Positions 27,338 through 36,283 of a stretch of 64,000 nt of DNA are shown in pieces; positions within the stretch are counted from its first letter, which is position 1, and the number at the start of each line of letters is the position of its first letter. The DNA is taken from positions 62,001 to 126,000 of the forward strand of contig CP048469.1 in NCBI GenBank assembly GCA_025559845.1, read 5' to 3'. The position numbers were made by a program, and so were the translations under genes. Under the pieces are notes generated by a model that was not told the origin of the DNA, did not search any database, and worked only from the letters and a program-made list of their open reading frames with translations. The stretch comes from Agrobacterium tumefaciens. GTDB lineage: Bacteria > Pseudomonadota > Alphaproteobacteria > Rhizobiales > Rhizobiaceae.

Positions 27338-28606
27338 ATGGCATCTATGGAAGGTGAGGAGAGGGGCGGGCATTTGTGGTGGAAGTTGCGCCATAGCTGG
27401 ATGCCGATCCTTATCGTCACGATGCTTGCCATCGTCGCCCTTTTTGAGCTGCATTCGCCATATCTGCCTGCCGCATTGTGGCTTGGCGCCGTCATTGCCA
27501 TCCTGCTTGTCGCTAAAAGCAAAAAGCGCGACCTTGTCATCGAAGAGGAAGCCCCTGTTGTCGAAGAGCGGGAAGAGGTCGGTGAAAATGTCATTGCCGG
27601 TGTAAGGGCGGGTTTGGCCGTTCTCGATACGCCCATTTTTATTTTGGACAAGAACACGGCTATCCTGTTTCAGAACGGGGCTGCGGAACGGGCTTTCGGT
27701 GCTTTGCCTGTTGGCGCGCATATTTCGGCAAGACTCCGCTCACCTGGTCTGCTTGACGCCATCCGCGAAACCGTGGCGACCGGTCAGCCGAACCAGATCG
27801 AACATTTCGAGCGGCTGCCGTCCGAACGGGTTTTCATCGCACGGATTGCCGTTGCCGATGTGCAAAAGGGTGTTGGGCCTGTATTCTACATACTCTCGTT
27901 CCGCGATGTCTCGGAACTGCGTCGCATCGACCGGATGCGCAGTGATTTTGTCGCCAATGCGAGCCATGAGTTGCGCACCCCGCTGGCTTCTCTGCGCGGT
28001 TTCATCGAAACCATGCAAGGCCCGGCGCGCAATGATCCCAAGGCCCAGGAACGCTTCCTTGCGATCATGCTGGATCAGTCCACCAGAATGGCCAGATTGG
28101 TGGACGACCTCATGTCGTTGTCGCGGCTTGAATTGCGCGCCAACATCGCCCCCGATCAGAAGGTCGATCTCGTGTCCGTCATCGGCCATGTCAGGGACGC
28201 ACTCTTGCCTCTGGCGAAAGATCTCGACATGACCATCAATCTGCACCTGCCGGACCATCCGGTTGAGGTGGATGGTGACCGTGACGAGTTGGTGCAGGTT
28301 TTCCAGAACCTCGTTGAAAACGCTTGTAAATATGGTCAGGAAGGCAAAATTGTCGATGTCTGGTTGCGTGCCGAGCCGGGAAGCCCGGTCGAGGTAAGCG
28401 TTGTCGACAAGGGGCCGGGCATTCCGGCTGAGCATGTCCCGCGACTGACCGAGCGTTTTTATCGCGTCAGCGTTGCTGACAGCCGCTCGAAAAAGGGGAC
28501 CGGGCTGGGGCTTGCCATCGTTAAGCATATTCTTACTCGCCACCGTGCCCGCCTCATTATCAAGTCCGAGCTGGACGTCGGAACCGACTTTACCGTCAGA
28601 TTCTGA
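27338..28606 (+). CDS. phoR: Phosphate regulon sensor histidine kinase
   Basis: 422 residues. Two close membrane segments (about 22-38 and 41-60), a PAS-like domain at about 85-190, then the kinase core: phospho-acceptor His210 in ANASHELRTPLASLRG, N box LVENACKYG, G1 VVDKGPGIP and KGTGLGLAIVKHIL. It should phosphorylate PhoB when phosphate is low and be held inactive by the Pst-PhoU complex. It leads the cluster phoR-pstSCAB-phoU-phoB. The start is the ATG at 27338. Confidence 0.93.
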   Translation: MASMEGEERGGHLWWKLRHSWMPILIVTMLAIVALFELHSPYLPAALWLGAVIAILLVAKSKKRDLVIEEEAPVVEEREEVGENVIAGVRAGLAVLDTPIFILDKNTAILFQNGAAERAFGALPVGAHISARLRSPGLLDAIRETVATGQPNQIEHFERLPSERVFIARIAVADVQKGVGPVFYILSFRDVSELRRIDRMRSDFVANASHELRTPLASLRGFIETMQGPARNDPKAQERFLAIMLDQSTRMARLVDDLMSLSRLELRANIAPDQKVDLVSVIGHVRDALLPLAKDLDMTINLHLPDHPVEVDGDRDELVQVFQNLVENACKYGQEGKIVDVWLRAEPGSPVEVSVVDKGPGIPAEHVPRLTERFYRVSVADSRSKKGTGLGLAIVKHILTRHRARLIIKSELDVGTDFTVRF

Positions 28607-28667
28607 CATAAAAGACGCCGCGATTGTTGGTGTATTCAGGAAAATCATTAAAATTCAAAGATATAGT

Positions 28668-28696
28668 TTGTCACAAATCTTTTATGCAAATGACAT
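28668..28696 (+). promoter_or_regulatory. Weak Pho box candidate before pstS
   Basis: TTGTCAC (28668-28674), AAAT, CTTTTAT (28679-28685), then an inverted TGACAT half-site at 28691-28696. Spacing fits a Pho box but both halves have two mismatches. About 106 bases before pstS. Confidence 0.45.
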
Positions 28697-28801
28697 AAAA
28701 GGATGTGGCTACGGTGGTTAAGAAGAGGTCGCCGAGCGCAAGCTACGAGCGAATGCCGCTATCGGCTGCGTCCACAAACAAGCCCACGATGGGAGAGACA
28801 A

Positions 28802-29836
28802 ATGAATATCGTTAAATTTTCCGCAGCAGCCCTGGTGGCCTCTGTCGCCTTTGCTGGCGCCGCCGCTGCTCGCGACCAGATCCAGGTTGCTGGTTCTTCC
28901 ACAGTTCTGCCCTACGCAAAGATCGTTGCTGAAACCTTCGCTGAGACCTTCCCGAACTTTAAGGCTCCGGTTGTTGAGTCTGGCGGCACGGGCGGCGGTC
29001 TCAAGGCATTCTGCTCGGGCGTTGGCGAAGGCACGATCGACATTGCCAATGCTTCGCGCGCCATCAAGGCTGACGAACTGGCTGCCTGCAAGGCTGCTGG
29101 CGTGACCGACGTCCAGGAAGTCAAGATCGGTTACGACGGCATCGTTTTCGCCATGGACAAGTCCAACCCGGACGTGAAGCTTGAGCCTAAGGACCTTTAC
29201 CTCGGCCTCGCTGCGGAAGTTGTGAAGGACGGCAAGCTCGTTGCCAACCCTTACAAGAAGTGGTCTGAAATCAACAAGGAACTGCCGGATGTAGCGATCG
29301 CTGCTTACATCCCTGGCTCCAAGCACGGCACGCGCGAAGTCTTCGAAGAGAAGATCATGGCTGACGGCTGCAAGGAAGCTGGCGCAACCGACGTTATCAA
29401 GGGTCTGGTTTCCGACGCCAAGCAGGCTGCCGCCAAGTGCGTAGCTGTTCGTAAGGACGGCGCTGCTGTTGATATCGACGGCGACTACACCGAGACCCTC
29501 GCTCGCATCGACGCCAACAAGACCGGCCTCGGCGTATTTGGTCTGGCTTTCTACGAAAACAACGCTGACCGCCTCAAGGTTGCGACCGTAAGCGGTGTTG
29601 TTCCGTCGACCGAGACTGTTGCCAGCGGCAAGTACCCGGTTTCGCGCCCGCTGTTCTTCTACGTGAAGAAGGCTCACCTCGGCGTTATCCCTGGCCTCAA
29701 GGAATATGTTGAGTTCTTCGTTTCGGACGAGATGATCGGCCCTGACTCTCCGCTCGCCAACTACGGCCTGGTTGCAGCTCCGGACGCAGAGCGTGAAGAA
29801 ATCCGCTCGAAGTTCGGCGCCGGCTCCACGATGTAA
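28802..29836 (+). CDS. pstS: Phosphate-binding protein of the Pst system
   Basis: 344 residues with a signal peptide (FSAAALVASVAFAGAAAA, mature start near RDQIQVAGSSTVLP). Phosphate-contact motifs are GSSTVLPYAK, ESGGTGGGLKAF, DIANASRAIK and GSKHGTREVFEE. It captures phosphate in the periplasm for PstCA. ATG 28802 follows GGGAGAGAC; the 33 upstream codons of the open frame are not part of it. Codon use is strikingly narrow (GCT, GTT, CTC, AAG, AAC dominate), a mark of very high expression. A hairpin follows. Confidence 0.96.
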   Translation: MNIVKFSAAALVASVAFAGAAAARDQIQVAGSSTVLPYAKIVAETFAETFPNFKAPVVESGGTGGGLKAFCSGVGEGTIDIANASRAIKADELAACKAAGVTDVQEVKIGYDGIVFAMDKSNPDVKLEPKDLYLGLAAEVVKDGKLVANPYKKWSEINKELPDVAIAAYIPGSKHGTREVFEEKIMADGCKEAGATDVIKGLVSDAKQAAAKCVAVRKDGAAVDIDGDYTETLARIDANKTGLGVFGLAFYENNADRLKVATVSGVVPSTETVASGKYPVSRPLFFYVKKAHLGVIPGLKEYVEFFVSDEMIGPDSPLANYGLVAAPDAEREEIRSKFGAGSTM

Positions 29837-29843
29837 TAAGGCC

Positions 29844-29870
29844 GAAGGGCGCGGCTTGTCCGCGCCCTTC
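29844..29870 (+). terminator. Strong hairpin between pstS and pstC
   Basis: GAAGGGCGCGG (29844-29854) pairs with CCGCGCCCTTC (29860-29870), followed by only a weak T stretch. Probably partial termination or mRNA 3' protection that lets pstS be made in excess over pstCAB. Confidence 0.7.
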
Positions 29871-30075
29871 GCTTCGTTTGTCCTCGGTTGACAGTTCCTA
29901 TTCATCATTGCGTGCATGATTTCAGATGGATAGGACGTATCAACCTTGACGTCTGTCCGGCTTTCCTAGAGGGAGGCGGCAGGCTTTCAAAGGATGATCC
30001 AGCAGTCTCCTTTTTGATGACTTTAAATTTGCCCGATATCGCACCGTGCCTTTGAGGCACGCCGAGGGAACTCTA

Positions 30076-31560
30076 ATGAACACATCCATTCTTTTGCTGG
30101 TACTGGCGCTGATCGGCATCGGCAGTTATCTGCTTGGCAGTCGCCGGGCCGTTGCGCTTTCTGGGGGGCGTCCCTCCAGCATGCATTCCCGTGCAGGCTA
30201 TCACGGTTCTTACGCTGTCGTCTGGGCTGTTTTGCCCGCAGCGCTCATCCTCGCAGTCTGGCTTGTGATCAGCCCATTGGTGGTCACGTCAGCCGTGCGT
30301 GGCGGATTTCCTGAAGATGTGCGTGCGCAGCCTGAAGCGCAGCAGAGCCTGACCTATGGCATGGTAACGTCAATTGCACGTGGTCTGCAGAGATTGAACA
30401 CCGAGGAGCTGGCGCAGGTCGAAGCGGATACTGCCGCTACCCGTCCGTTGCTGGCGTCCAAGGGCGTCGCGATTGCTGGCGACCCAGAGCGCTACATGAT
30501 CGATGCCGCACACACACTCAATGGCATGACGTCGACCAGCCGGTTGGCGATGATCGTTGTGGTGCTGGCAGCAGCATTGGCTGGCGGCGCATATGCGCTT
30601 CGGTCCATCGCGCCGCGTTTCAGAGCGCGCAATCAGGTCGAGAAGGTCATCCTTGCCTCCTTGCTGGTTGCCTCTTCGATCGCCATCCTGACGACAATCG
30701 GCATCGTACTTTCGATGCTGACGGAAGCCATCCAGTTCTTCACCATGGTCCCGGCGCACGAATTTTTCTTCGGCACAGTCTGGGACCCGCGTTTCGCCGC
30801 AGCTGGTGCCACGGATAGTTCCGGTCAGTTCGGTCTGATCCCGCTGCTCGCAGGCACACTTTATATCGGCTTCGTCGCGATGCTTGTCGCCGTTCCGGTT
30901 GGCCTGTTCTCGGCAATCTACATGTCGGAATATGCCGGACCGAAGCTGCGTTCGGTCGCAAAGCCCTTGCTTGAGGTTCTCGCCGGCATTCCCACGATCG
31001 TCTACGGCTTTTTTGCCCTGACGACGGTCGGACCGTTCCTGCGCGATATTTCCGCACAGATCAACGGCCTTGCCACCGGCAACTACACGAACTTCATTCA
31101 GGCGCAAAGCGTTCTGACGGCCGGTTTCGTCATGGGCATCATGCTGATCCCTTACGTCTCGTCCCTGTCGGACGATATCATCACCGCCGTGCCGCGTTCG
31201 CTCCGTGATGGTTCGCTGGGGCTCGGTGCGACCCGCTCGGAGACGGTCAAGAAGGTTATTCTTCCGGCTGCTCTTCCAGGCATCGTCGGCGCGCTTCTGA
31301 TGACGGCCTCTCGCGCCATCGGTGAAACCATGATCGTGGTTCTCGCCGCCGGTGTTGCTGCCCGCCTGCAGATCAATCCTCTTGAGCCGATGACCACTGT
31401 CACCGTGAAGATCGTCAGCCAGTTGACGGGTGACCTTGAGTTCACCTCGCCACAAACGCTGGTCGCCTTCGCGCTCGGCATCACGCTTTTTGCCATCACG
31501 CTATGCCTCAATATCTATGCGCTCTACATCGTGCGCAAATACCGGGAGCAGTATGAATGA
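30076..31560 (+). CDS. pstC: Phosphate ABC transporter permease PstC
   Basis: 494 residues, longer than enterobacterial PstC (about 320) because of an N-terminal membrane-and-periplasm extension of about 180 residues seen in alphaproteobacteria. The C-terminal half is the permease domain with the EAA loop SLRDGSLGLGATRSETVKKV followed by ILPAALPGIVGALLM. Start ATG 30076 follows GAGGGAAC. It overlaps pstA by four bases (ATGA), showing translational coupling. Confidence 0.94.
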   Translation: MNTSILLLVLALIGIGSYLLGSRRAVALSGGRPSSMHSRAGYHGSYAVVWAVLPAALILAVWLVISPLVVTSAVRGGFPEDVRAQPEAQQSLTYGMVTSIARGLQRLNTEELAQVEADTAATRPLLASKGVAIAGDPERYMIDAAHTLNGMTSTSRLAMIVVVLAAALAGGAYALRSIAPRFRARNQVEKVILASLLVASSIAILTTIGIVLSMLTEAIQFFTMVPAHEFFFGTVWDPRFAAAGATDSSGQFGLIPLLAGTLYIGFVAMLVAVPVGLFSAIYMSEYAGPKLRSVAKPLLEVLAGIPTIVYGFFALTTVGPFLRDISAQINGLATGNYTNFIQAQSVLTAGFVMGIMLIPYVSSLSDDIITAVPRSLRDGSLGLGATRSETVKKVILPAALPGIVGALLMTASRAIGETMIVVLAAGVAARLQINPLEPMTTVTVKIVSQLTGDLEFTSPQTLVAFALGITLFAITLCLNIYALYIVRKYREQYE

Positions 31561-32876
31561 CCGACATCGTTTCTCCCGCAACCGGCGGTGCCACAAGTGC
31601 ACCGGCCCGGCGTGATATCGGCATCAAGCGCCGTTATGCCGCAGAACGTCGCTTCCGTGCCTATGGAATGGCAGCGATTTCCTTCGGTCTGATCTTCCTG
31701 TTCCTGCTTCTTTGGTCGGTTGTCGGCAAGGGATACACGGCTTTTCAGCAGACGATGATCACTGTGCCGGTGGAATTCTCCGAGCAGATCATCGATCCCA
31801 AGAACGAGCGTGCGACCAATCCGGCGAAGCTCATGACCGCCAACTACCCAGTGATCGCCCGTGATGCGGTTGCCAAGGTTCTTGGAGTGGCACCGACGGA
31901 CCGCACGGGTCTGCGTGCTGTCAACGCCATGATTTCTGACAGCGTCCGCACCCAGTTGCGTGACATTGTCACCGCTGATCCCTCGATCATCGGCACGACG
32001 CGGAATGTGACGCTGCTCGCTTCTGGCGATGTCGACAGCGCCTTCAAGGGTCAGGTTGACCTGACGGTGGATGAAAACAACCGCCGCGTTTCGAACCAGC
32101 AGCTTGGCTGGATGAACCAGCTCGTTGAGAGCGGCCAGCTTGCCAAACATTTCAACACGGGCATCTTCGTCAACGGCGCGTCGAGCCGTCCGGAAGCTGC
32201 CGGTGTCGGCGTGGCGCTGATCGGCTCTTTCTACATGATGATGATCGTTCTCGTGCTATCGTTGCCGATTGGCGTTGCAGCCTCGATCTATCTCGAAGAA
32301 TTTGCACCGAAGAACCGCCTGACGGATCTTATCGAGGTGAACATCAACAACCTCGCGGCTGTTCCTTCGATCGTTTATGGTCTGCTTGGTCTTTCGGTCT
32401 TCATCAACTTCATGGGCTTTCCGCGCTCGGCCTCGTTGGTCGGCGGTCTCGTCCTGACATTGATGACGCTGCCAACCATCATTATCGCGACCCGCGCTGC
32501 CCTCAAGGCCGTGCCGCCGTCCATTCGCGCCGCTGCCCTTGGTCTTGGCGCGTCGAAGATGCAGACGATCTTCCACCACGTGCTGCCGCTTGCCATGCCT
32601 GGCATTCTGACCGGCACGATCATCGGCCTCGCACACGCCCTTGGCGAAACGGCGCCGCTGCTTTTGATCGGCATGGTGGCCTTCGTTGCGAACTACCCGA
32701 CGACGCCGCTCGATCCTTCGACGGCACTGCCGGTACAGATTTACATGTGGGCGAACGAAGCAGAGCGTGCCTTTGTCGAAAGAACATCTGGCGCTATCAT
32801 CATCCTGCTCCTGTTCCTCATCGTCATGAATGTTGGCGCAATCCTGTTGCGTCGCCGCTTCGAACGGCGCTGGTAA
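31557..32876 (+). CDS. pstA: Phosphate ABC transporter permease PstA
   Basis: 439 residues, also longer than the enterobacterial form: an extra periplasmic domain of about 130 residues follows the first membrane span at about 35-57. The permease core carries the EAA loop SIRAAALGLGASKMQTIFHH. It forms the membrane channel with PstC and is energised by PstB. Start overlaps the pstC stop; pstB follows after 16 bases. Confidence 0.94.
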   Translation: MTDIVSPATGGATSAPARRDIGIKRRYAAERRFRAYGMAAISFGLIFLFLLLWSVVGKGYTAFQQTMITVPVEFSEQIIDPKNERATNPAKLMTANYPVIARDAVAKVLGVAPTDRTGLRAVNAMISDSVRTQLRDIVTADPSIIGTTRNVTLLASGDVDSAFKGQVDLTVDENNRRVSNQQLGWMNQLVESGQLAKHFNTGIFVNGASSRPEAAGVGVALIGSFYMMMIVLVLSLPIGVAASIYLEEFAPKNRLTDLIEVNINNLAAVPSIVYGLLGLSVFINFMGFPRSASLVGGLVLTLMTLPTIIIATRAALKAVPPSIRAAALGLGASKMQTIFHHVLPLAMPGILTGTIIGLAHALGETAPLLLIGMVAFVANYPTTPLDPSTALPVQIYMWANEAERAFVERTSGAIIILLLFLIVMNVGAILLRRRFERRW

Positions 32877-32892
32877 AGGGAGCTAGAAAGCT

Positions 32893-33708
32893 ATGAACAT
32901 GTTGTCGGAAGCAGCAGTTGAAAAGGCGCTGGACAAGAAAATGAATGAAGTTTCGTACAAGATGATTGGCAAGGACGTTTCGGTTTTCTACGGCGAAAAG
33001 CGTGCGCTTTACGACGTGAACCTGAATGTCCGCGAAAATACCGTTACTGCACTTATTGGTCCGTCCGGTTGCGGCAAATCCACCTTCCTGCGTACCCTGA
33101 ACCGCATGAATGATACGATCGATGGCTGTAAGGTCACCGGCAAGATCACGCTCGATACCGATGATATCTACGATCCGGCAATCGACGTGGTGGAACTGCG
33201 TGCTCGTGTCGGCATGGTGTTCCAGAAGCCGAACCCGTTCCCGAAGTCGATCTACGAAAACATTGCTTACGGTCCGCGTATCCATGGCCTCGCCCGTAAC
33301 AAGGCGGATATGGACCAGATCATCGAGTCCAGCCTGCAGAAGGCCGGTCTGTGGAATGAGGTCAAGGATCGCCTGCATGAATCCGGTACGGGTCTGTCCG
33401 GCGGTCAGCAGCAGCGCCTTTGCATCGCACGCGCAGTTGCCGTGTCCCCGGAAGTGATCCTCATGGACGAGCCTTGCTCGGCCCTCGACCCGATCGCTAC
33501 CGCCAAGGTCGAGGAACTGATCCATGAGCTGCGTGCCAACTTCACGATCGTGATCGTGACCCACTCCATGCAGCAGGCCGCTCGCGTCTCGCAGCGCACC
33601 GCGATGTTCCATCTTGGCCATCTGGTCGAGGAGAACGAAACGGACAAGATGTTCACCAACCCGGATGACCAGCGCACGCAGGACTATATCATGGGCCGCT
33701 TCGGCTGA
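32893..33708 (+). CDS. pstB: Phosphate ABC transporter ATPase PstB
   Basis: 271 residues. Walker [11 protein letters not shown]-loop [15 protein letters not shown], signature [16 protein letters not shown], Walker [14 protein letters not shown], switch His in [12 protein letters not shown]. The ending DYIMGRFG is typical of PstB. GGGAGC lies 9 bases before the ATG. Powers phosphate import through PstCA and takes part in PhoR inhibition through PhoU. Confidence 0.97.
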   Translation: MNMLSEAAVEKALDKKMNEVSYKMIGKDVSVFYGEKRALYDVNLNVRENTVTALIGPSGCGKSTFLRTLNRMNDTIDGCKVTGKITLDTDDIYDPAIDVVELRARVGMVFQKPNPFPKSIYENIAYGPRIHGLARNKADMDQIIESSLQKAGLWNEVKDRLHESGTGLSGGQQQRLCIARAVAVSPEVILMDEPCSALDPIATAKVEELIHELRANFTIVIVTHSMQQAARVSQRTAMFHLGHLVEENETDKMFTNPDDQRTQDYIMGRFG

Positions 33709-33761
33709 TTGCCCGCTCAGCGCCTCAGAGAAACCGAACAAGTTTGGCGCCTCCGTTCTGC

Positions 33762-33780
33762 CACCCGCCATCGGCGGGTG
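33762..33780 (+). other. Intercistronic hairpin between pstB and phoU
   Basis: CACCCGCC (33762-33769), loop ATC, GGCGGGTG (33773-33780), with no T run. Probably an mRNA-processing or stability element within the operon. Confidence 0.5.
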
Positions 33781-33811
33781 AAAACGGAAGGCAAAGCCCA
33801 GGGACGAGATC

Positions 33812-34537
33812 ATGACACAGACAACGACGCATTCGCATATCATGTCGGTTTACGACGACGAGTTGAAATTCCTCAGCCGCCGGATTGCCGAAATGGGCGG
33901 CCTGGCGGAGCAGATGTGCGCGGACGCCGTTCGCGCCCTTGTCAATTCCGATGCGGCATTGGCACAGAAAGTGATTTCCGACGACGCCATCCTTGACCAT
34001 GCCGAGCGTGAGATCGGCGACAAGGCCATCGTCACCATCGCCAAGCGCCAGCCAATGGCTGCCGACCTGCGCGAAATCATCGGTACGCTGCGCATTGCGG
34101 CGGATCTGGAGCGCGTCGGCGATCTCGGCAAAAACACCGCCAAGCGCGTGATTGCCGTTGCGGGAACCGGTGTTCCACGCAAGCTGGCTCGCGGCCTCGA
34201 ACATCTCTCCGAGCTTGCCCTGGTACAGCTCAAGGAAGTTCTCGATGTTTATTCGACACGTTCGGCTGAGAAGGCGCAGGCCATCCGCGAACGCGATGAA
34301 GAAATCGACGCGATGTACACCTCGCTCTTCCGCGAGCTGTTGACCTACATGATGGAAGATCCGCGCAACATCACGACCTGCACGCATCTTCTGTTCTGCG
34401 CCAAGAACATCGAACGTATCGGCGACCACGCGACCAATATCGCCGAGACGATCTACTACATGACCACCGGCAGCCAGCCGGAAGGTGAGCGTCCGAAGGA
34501 CGATAGTTCCAACACTCTCGGTTCCGTGACCGAGTAA
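33812..34537 (+). CDS. phoU: Phosphate signalling protein PhoU
   Basis: 241 residues, two three-helix bundles, each with the metal-binding E/DxxxD pattern (ERVGDLGKNTAKR at about 92-104 and ERIGDHATNIAET at about 202-214). It links the Pst transporter to PhoR and restrains the kinase when phosphate is plentiful. It lies between pstB and phoB, the normal order in alphaproteobacteria. The first ATG 33812 with GGGACGAG upstream is used. Confidence 0.96.
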   Translation: MTQTTTHSHIMSVYDDELKFLSRRIAEMGGLAEQMCADAVRALVNSDAALAQKVISDDAILDHAEREIGDKAIVTIAKRQPMAADLREIIGTLRIAADLERVGDLGKNTAKRVIAVAGTGVPRKLARGLEHLSELALVQLKEVLDVYSTRSAEKAQAIRERDEEIDAMYTSLFRELLTYMMEDPRNITTCTHLLFCAKNIERIGDHATNIAETIYYMTTGSQPEGERPKDDSSNTLGSVTE

Positions 34538-34564
34538 CAGACCGGCAGACCTGCGGAGTTCAGT

Positions 34565-35251
34565 ATGGTACCGAAGATTGCAGTTGTTGAAGATGAAGAG
34601 GCGCTGAGCGTTCTGCTTCGTTACAATCTTGAGGCTGAGGGTTACGACGTCGACACGATACCGCGTGGCGATGAGGCCGAGATCAGGTTGCAGGAGCGGG
34701 TTCCCGACCTCCTGATCCTGGACTGGATGTTGCCTGGCGTCTCCGGTATCGAACTGTGCCGCCGGTTGAGGATGCGGGCGGAAACCGAACGTTTGCCGAT
34801 CATCATGCTGACAGCGCGTGGCGAAGAAAGCGAACGCGTTCGCGGTCTCGCCACAGGCGCGGATGACTATGTGGTGAAACCCTTCTCCACGCCGGAACTG
34901 ATGGCACGCGTCAAGGCGATGCTGCGTCGCGCACGCCCGGAGGTTTTGTCGTCAGTCCTGAAATGCGGCGACATCGAACTGGATCGGGAAACACACCGCG
35001 TGCATCGCAAGACGCGTGAAGTGCGCCTGGGACCGACCGAGTTCCGTCTTCTGGAATTCCTGATGACGTCGCCGGGTCGTGTTTTCTCCCGTTCGCAGTT
35101 GCTGGATGGCGTCTGGGGTCACGATATCTATGTGGACGAACGGACCGTTGACGTCCACGTTGGCCGTCTGCGCAAGGCGCTCAATTTTTCGAACATGCAG
35201 GATGTCATCCGCACGGTACGTGGCGCCGGTTATTCCATGGAAGCGGCATAA
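34565..35251 (+). CDS. phoB: Phosphate regulon response regulator PhoB
   Basis: 228 residues: receiver domain (residues 1-120) with phospho-acceptor Asp53 in LILDWMLPG, Thr in MLTARGEE and Lys in YVVKPFS, then a winged-helix OmpR-type domain (about 130-228) with DVHVGRLRKAL. Activates genes at Pho boxes when phosphorylated by PhoR. GGAG precedes the ATG. A strong terminator closes the operon. Confidence 0.97.
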   Translation: MVPKIAVVEDEEALSVLLRYNLEAEGYDVDTIPRGDEAEIRLQERVPDLLILDWMLPGVSGIELCRRLRMRAETERLPIIMLTARGEESERVRGLATGADDYVVKPFSTPELMARVKAMLRRARPEVLSSVLKCGDIELDRETHRVHRKTREVRLGPTEFRLLEFLMTSPGRVFSRSQLLDGVWGHDIYVDERTVDVHVGRLRKALNFSNMQDVIRTVRGAGYSMEAA

Positions 35252-35274
35252 TCCAACATCAAATACCAGAAACG

Positions 35275-35302
35275 AAAAACGGGCCTTAAGGCCCGTTTTT
35301 TT
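35275..35302. terminator. Terminator between phoB and gcrA
   Basis: AAAAACGGGCC (35275-35285), loop TTAA, GGCCCGTTTTTTT. Symmetrical, so it can act on both convergent genes. Confidence 0.92.
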
Positions 35303-35319
35303 ATTCCGTGTTGTTCCAC

Positions 35320-35853
35320 TTATGCCTTGCGGCGTTCGCTGACAGGCTGGTAGGCGAGCTTCGCGTGGAACTTGCAGTAGGGCGAAGATTCCAGGGCTTC
35401 GCAGCCACAGAAATGGAAGTCGTCCTTCAGCGGGTCGCCAACCGGCCACTTGCAGGTGCGCTCGGTCAATTCCGTCAGCGTCAGGCGGCGCGAGGCCGGC
35501 GTAACGATATCGCGCGAAGGAACGTATTCGAGCACCTGAGCTGTCTCGATATCCATCTCTTCGTGAAGGGCTGTCGCAACGCTGGCGCGTGCCACGGTCC
35601 GAACCGGCGTGGTGTTGACGCGGGCGGTGTAGGTTGCCGTACGAGGTGCCGCTGGTGCCGTACGCTTCGGTGCAGAGCGCGCCGATGTTACTGTTCCGCC
35701 AGCCTTGGCGCGGCCCGGAAGATTGAGACGGTGAACCTTGCCGATAACGGCGTTACGGCTTACACCACCCAACTGTGCCGCTATCTGGCTGGCACTGAGG
35801 CCCTCGGACCAAAGTTTCTTGAGTTTTTCGACTCGTTCATCCGTCCAGTTCAT
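35320..35853 (-). CDS. gcrA: Cell cycle regulator GcrA
   Basis: 177 residues from ATG 35853 (GGAGAAGCGGC upstream; the frame continues 24 codons further without a site). The N terminus MNWTDERVEKLKKLWSEG is the GcrA helix-turn-helix; SRNAVIGKVHRLNLPGR follows. The C-terminal domain is CKWPVGDPLKDDFHFCG, then SPYCKFHAKLAYQP, which contacts sigma-70 domain 2 in the family. GcrA recruits RNA polymerase to promoters with CcrM-methylated GANTC. Its own upstream region carries an unusual cluster of such sites. Confidence 0.95.
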   Translation of the reverse strand: MNWTDERVEKLKKLWSEGLSASQIAAQLGGVSRNAVIGKVHRLNLPGRAKAGGTVTSARSAPKRTAPAAPRTATYTARVNTTPVRTVARASVATALHEEMDIETAQVLEYVPSRDIVTPASRRLTLTELTERTCKWPVGDPLKDDFHFCGCEALESSPYCKFHAKLAYQPVSERRKA

Positions 35854-35886
35854 GCCGCTTCTCCGCTCGTCGCGTCTATTTCGGCA

Positions 35887-36074
35887 GAATCCTTCTCCAT
35901 CTCGCGAGCGCACTCCGAGTGTCAATTCCGCCGGATTTTTGGTGACTAGTTCCGCCGCAATGCAGTCTAGTAATTGACGATTAACCTAGTGTGAGGCTGA
36001 CTCCGTGGCAAGAGTCGCGGGAATCATCTGGAATCGATTTTCCGGTTTTCCCCAACTTGCTGTTCAGGAGAGTC
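35887..36074. promoter_or_regulatory. Cluster of CcrM (GANTC) methylation sites upstream of gcrA
   Basis: GANTC occurs at 35887, 35999, 36012, 36021, 36031 and 36070. Five of these fall within 76 bases. One more lies inside gcrA at 35830. Since GcrA reads methylated GANTC, this suggests cell-cycle-timed autoregulation or control of argD. Confidence 0.65.
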
Positions 36075-36183
36075 CGAAAGGCAACACCTTGTGGTTCGGT
36101 CACGTGTTCCCACTATGACTTGGGAACGCCGGAAAATGAGGACTTTTGTTGACATCGGCAGTTGAAGTGACAATAGTGCCCCA

Positions 36184-36205
36184 GCCGCCGCAAGGCGGCA
36201 TTTTT
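36184..36205 (+). terminator. Terminator-like hairpin in the argD leader
   Basis: GCCGCC (36184-36189), loop GCAA, GGCGGC (36194-36199), A, then TTTTT. It lies about 80 bases before argD and could end a short transcript or attenuate argD. Confidence 0.5.
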
Positions 36206-36283
36206 GATTTTCAGGCAAGGGATAACCTTGTCCACCTATTGACAACGATATGAAAGCGCATTTGCGCAAGGAGTGATGCAGCC

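Larger units (their letters stand above)
35854..36283. other. Divergent intergenic region gcrA / argD
   Basis: 430 bases with no supported gene. It contains six GANTC sites (35887-36074), a terminator-like hairpin (36184-36205), a possible -35 TTGACA at about 36149, and the argD ribosome binding site AAGGAG just before 36284. Confidence 0.55.
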
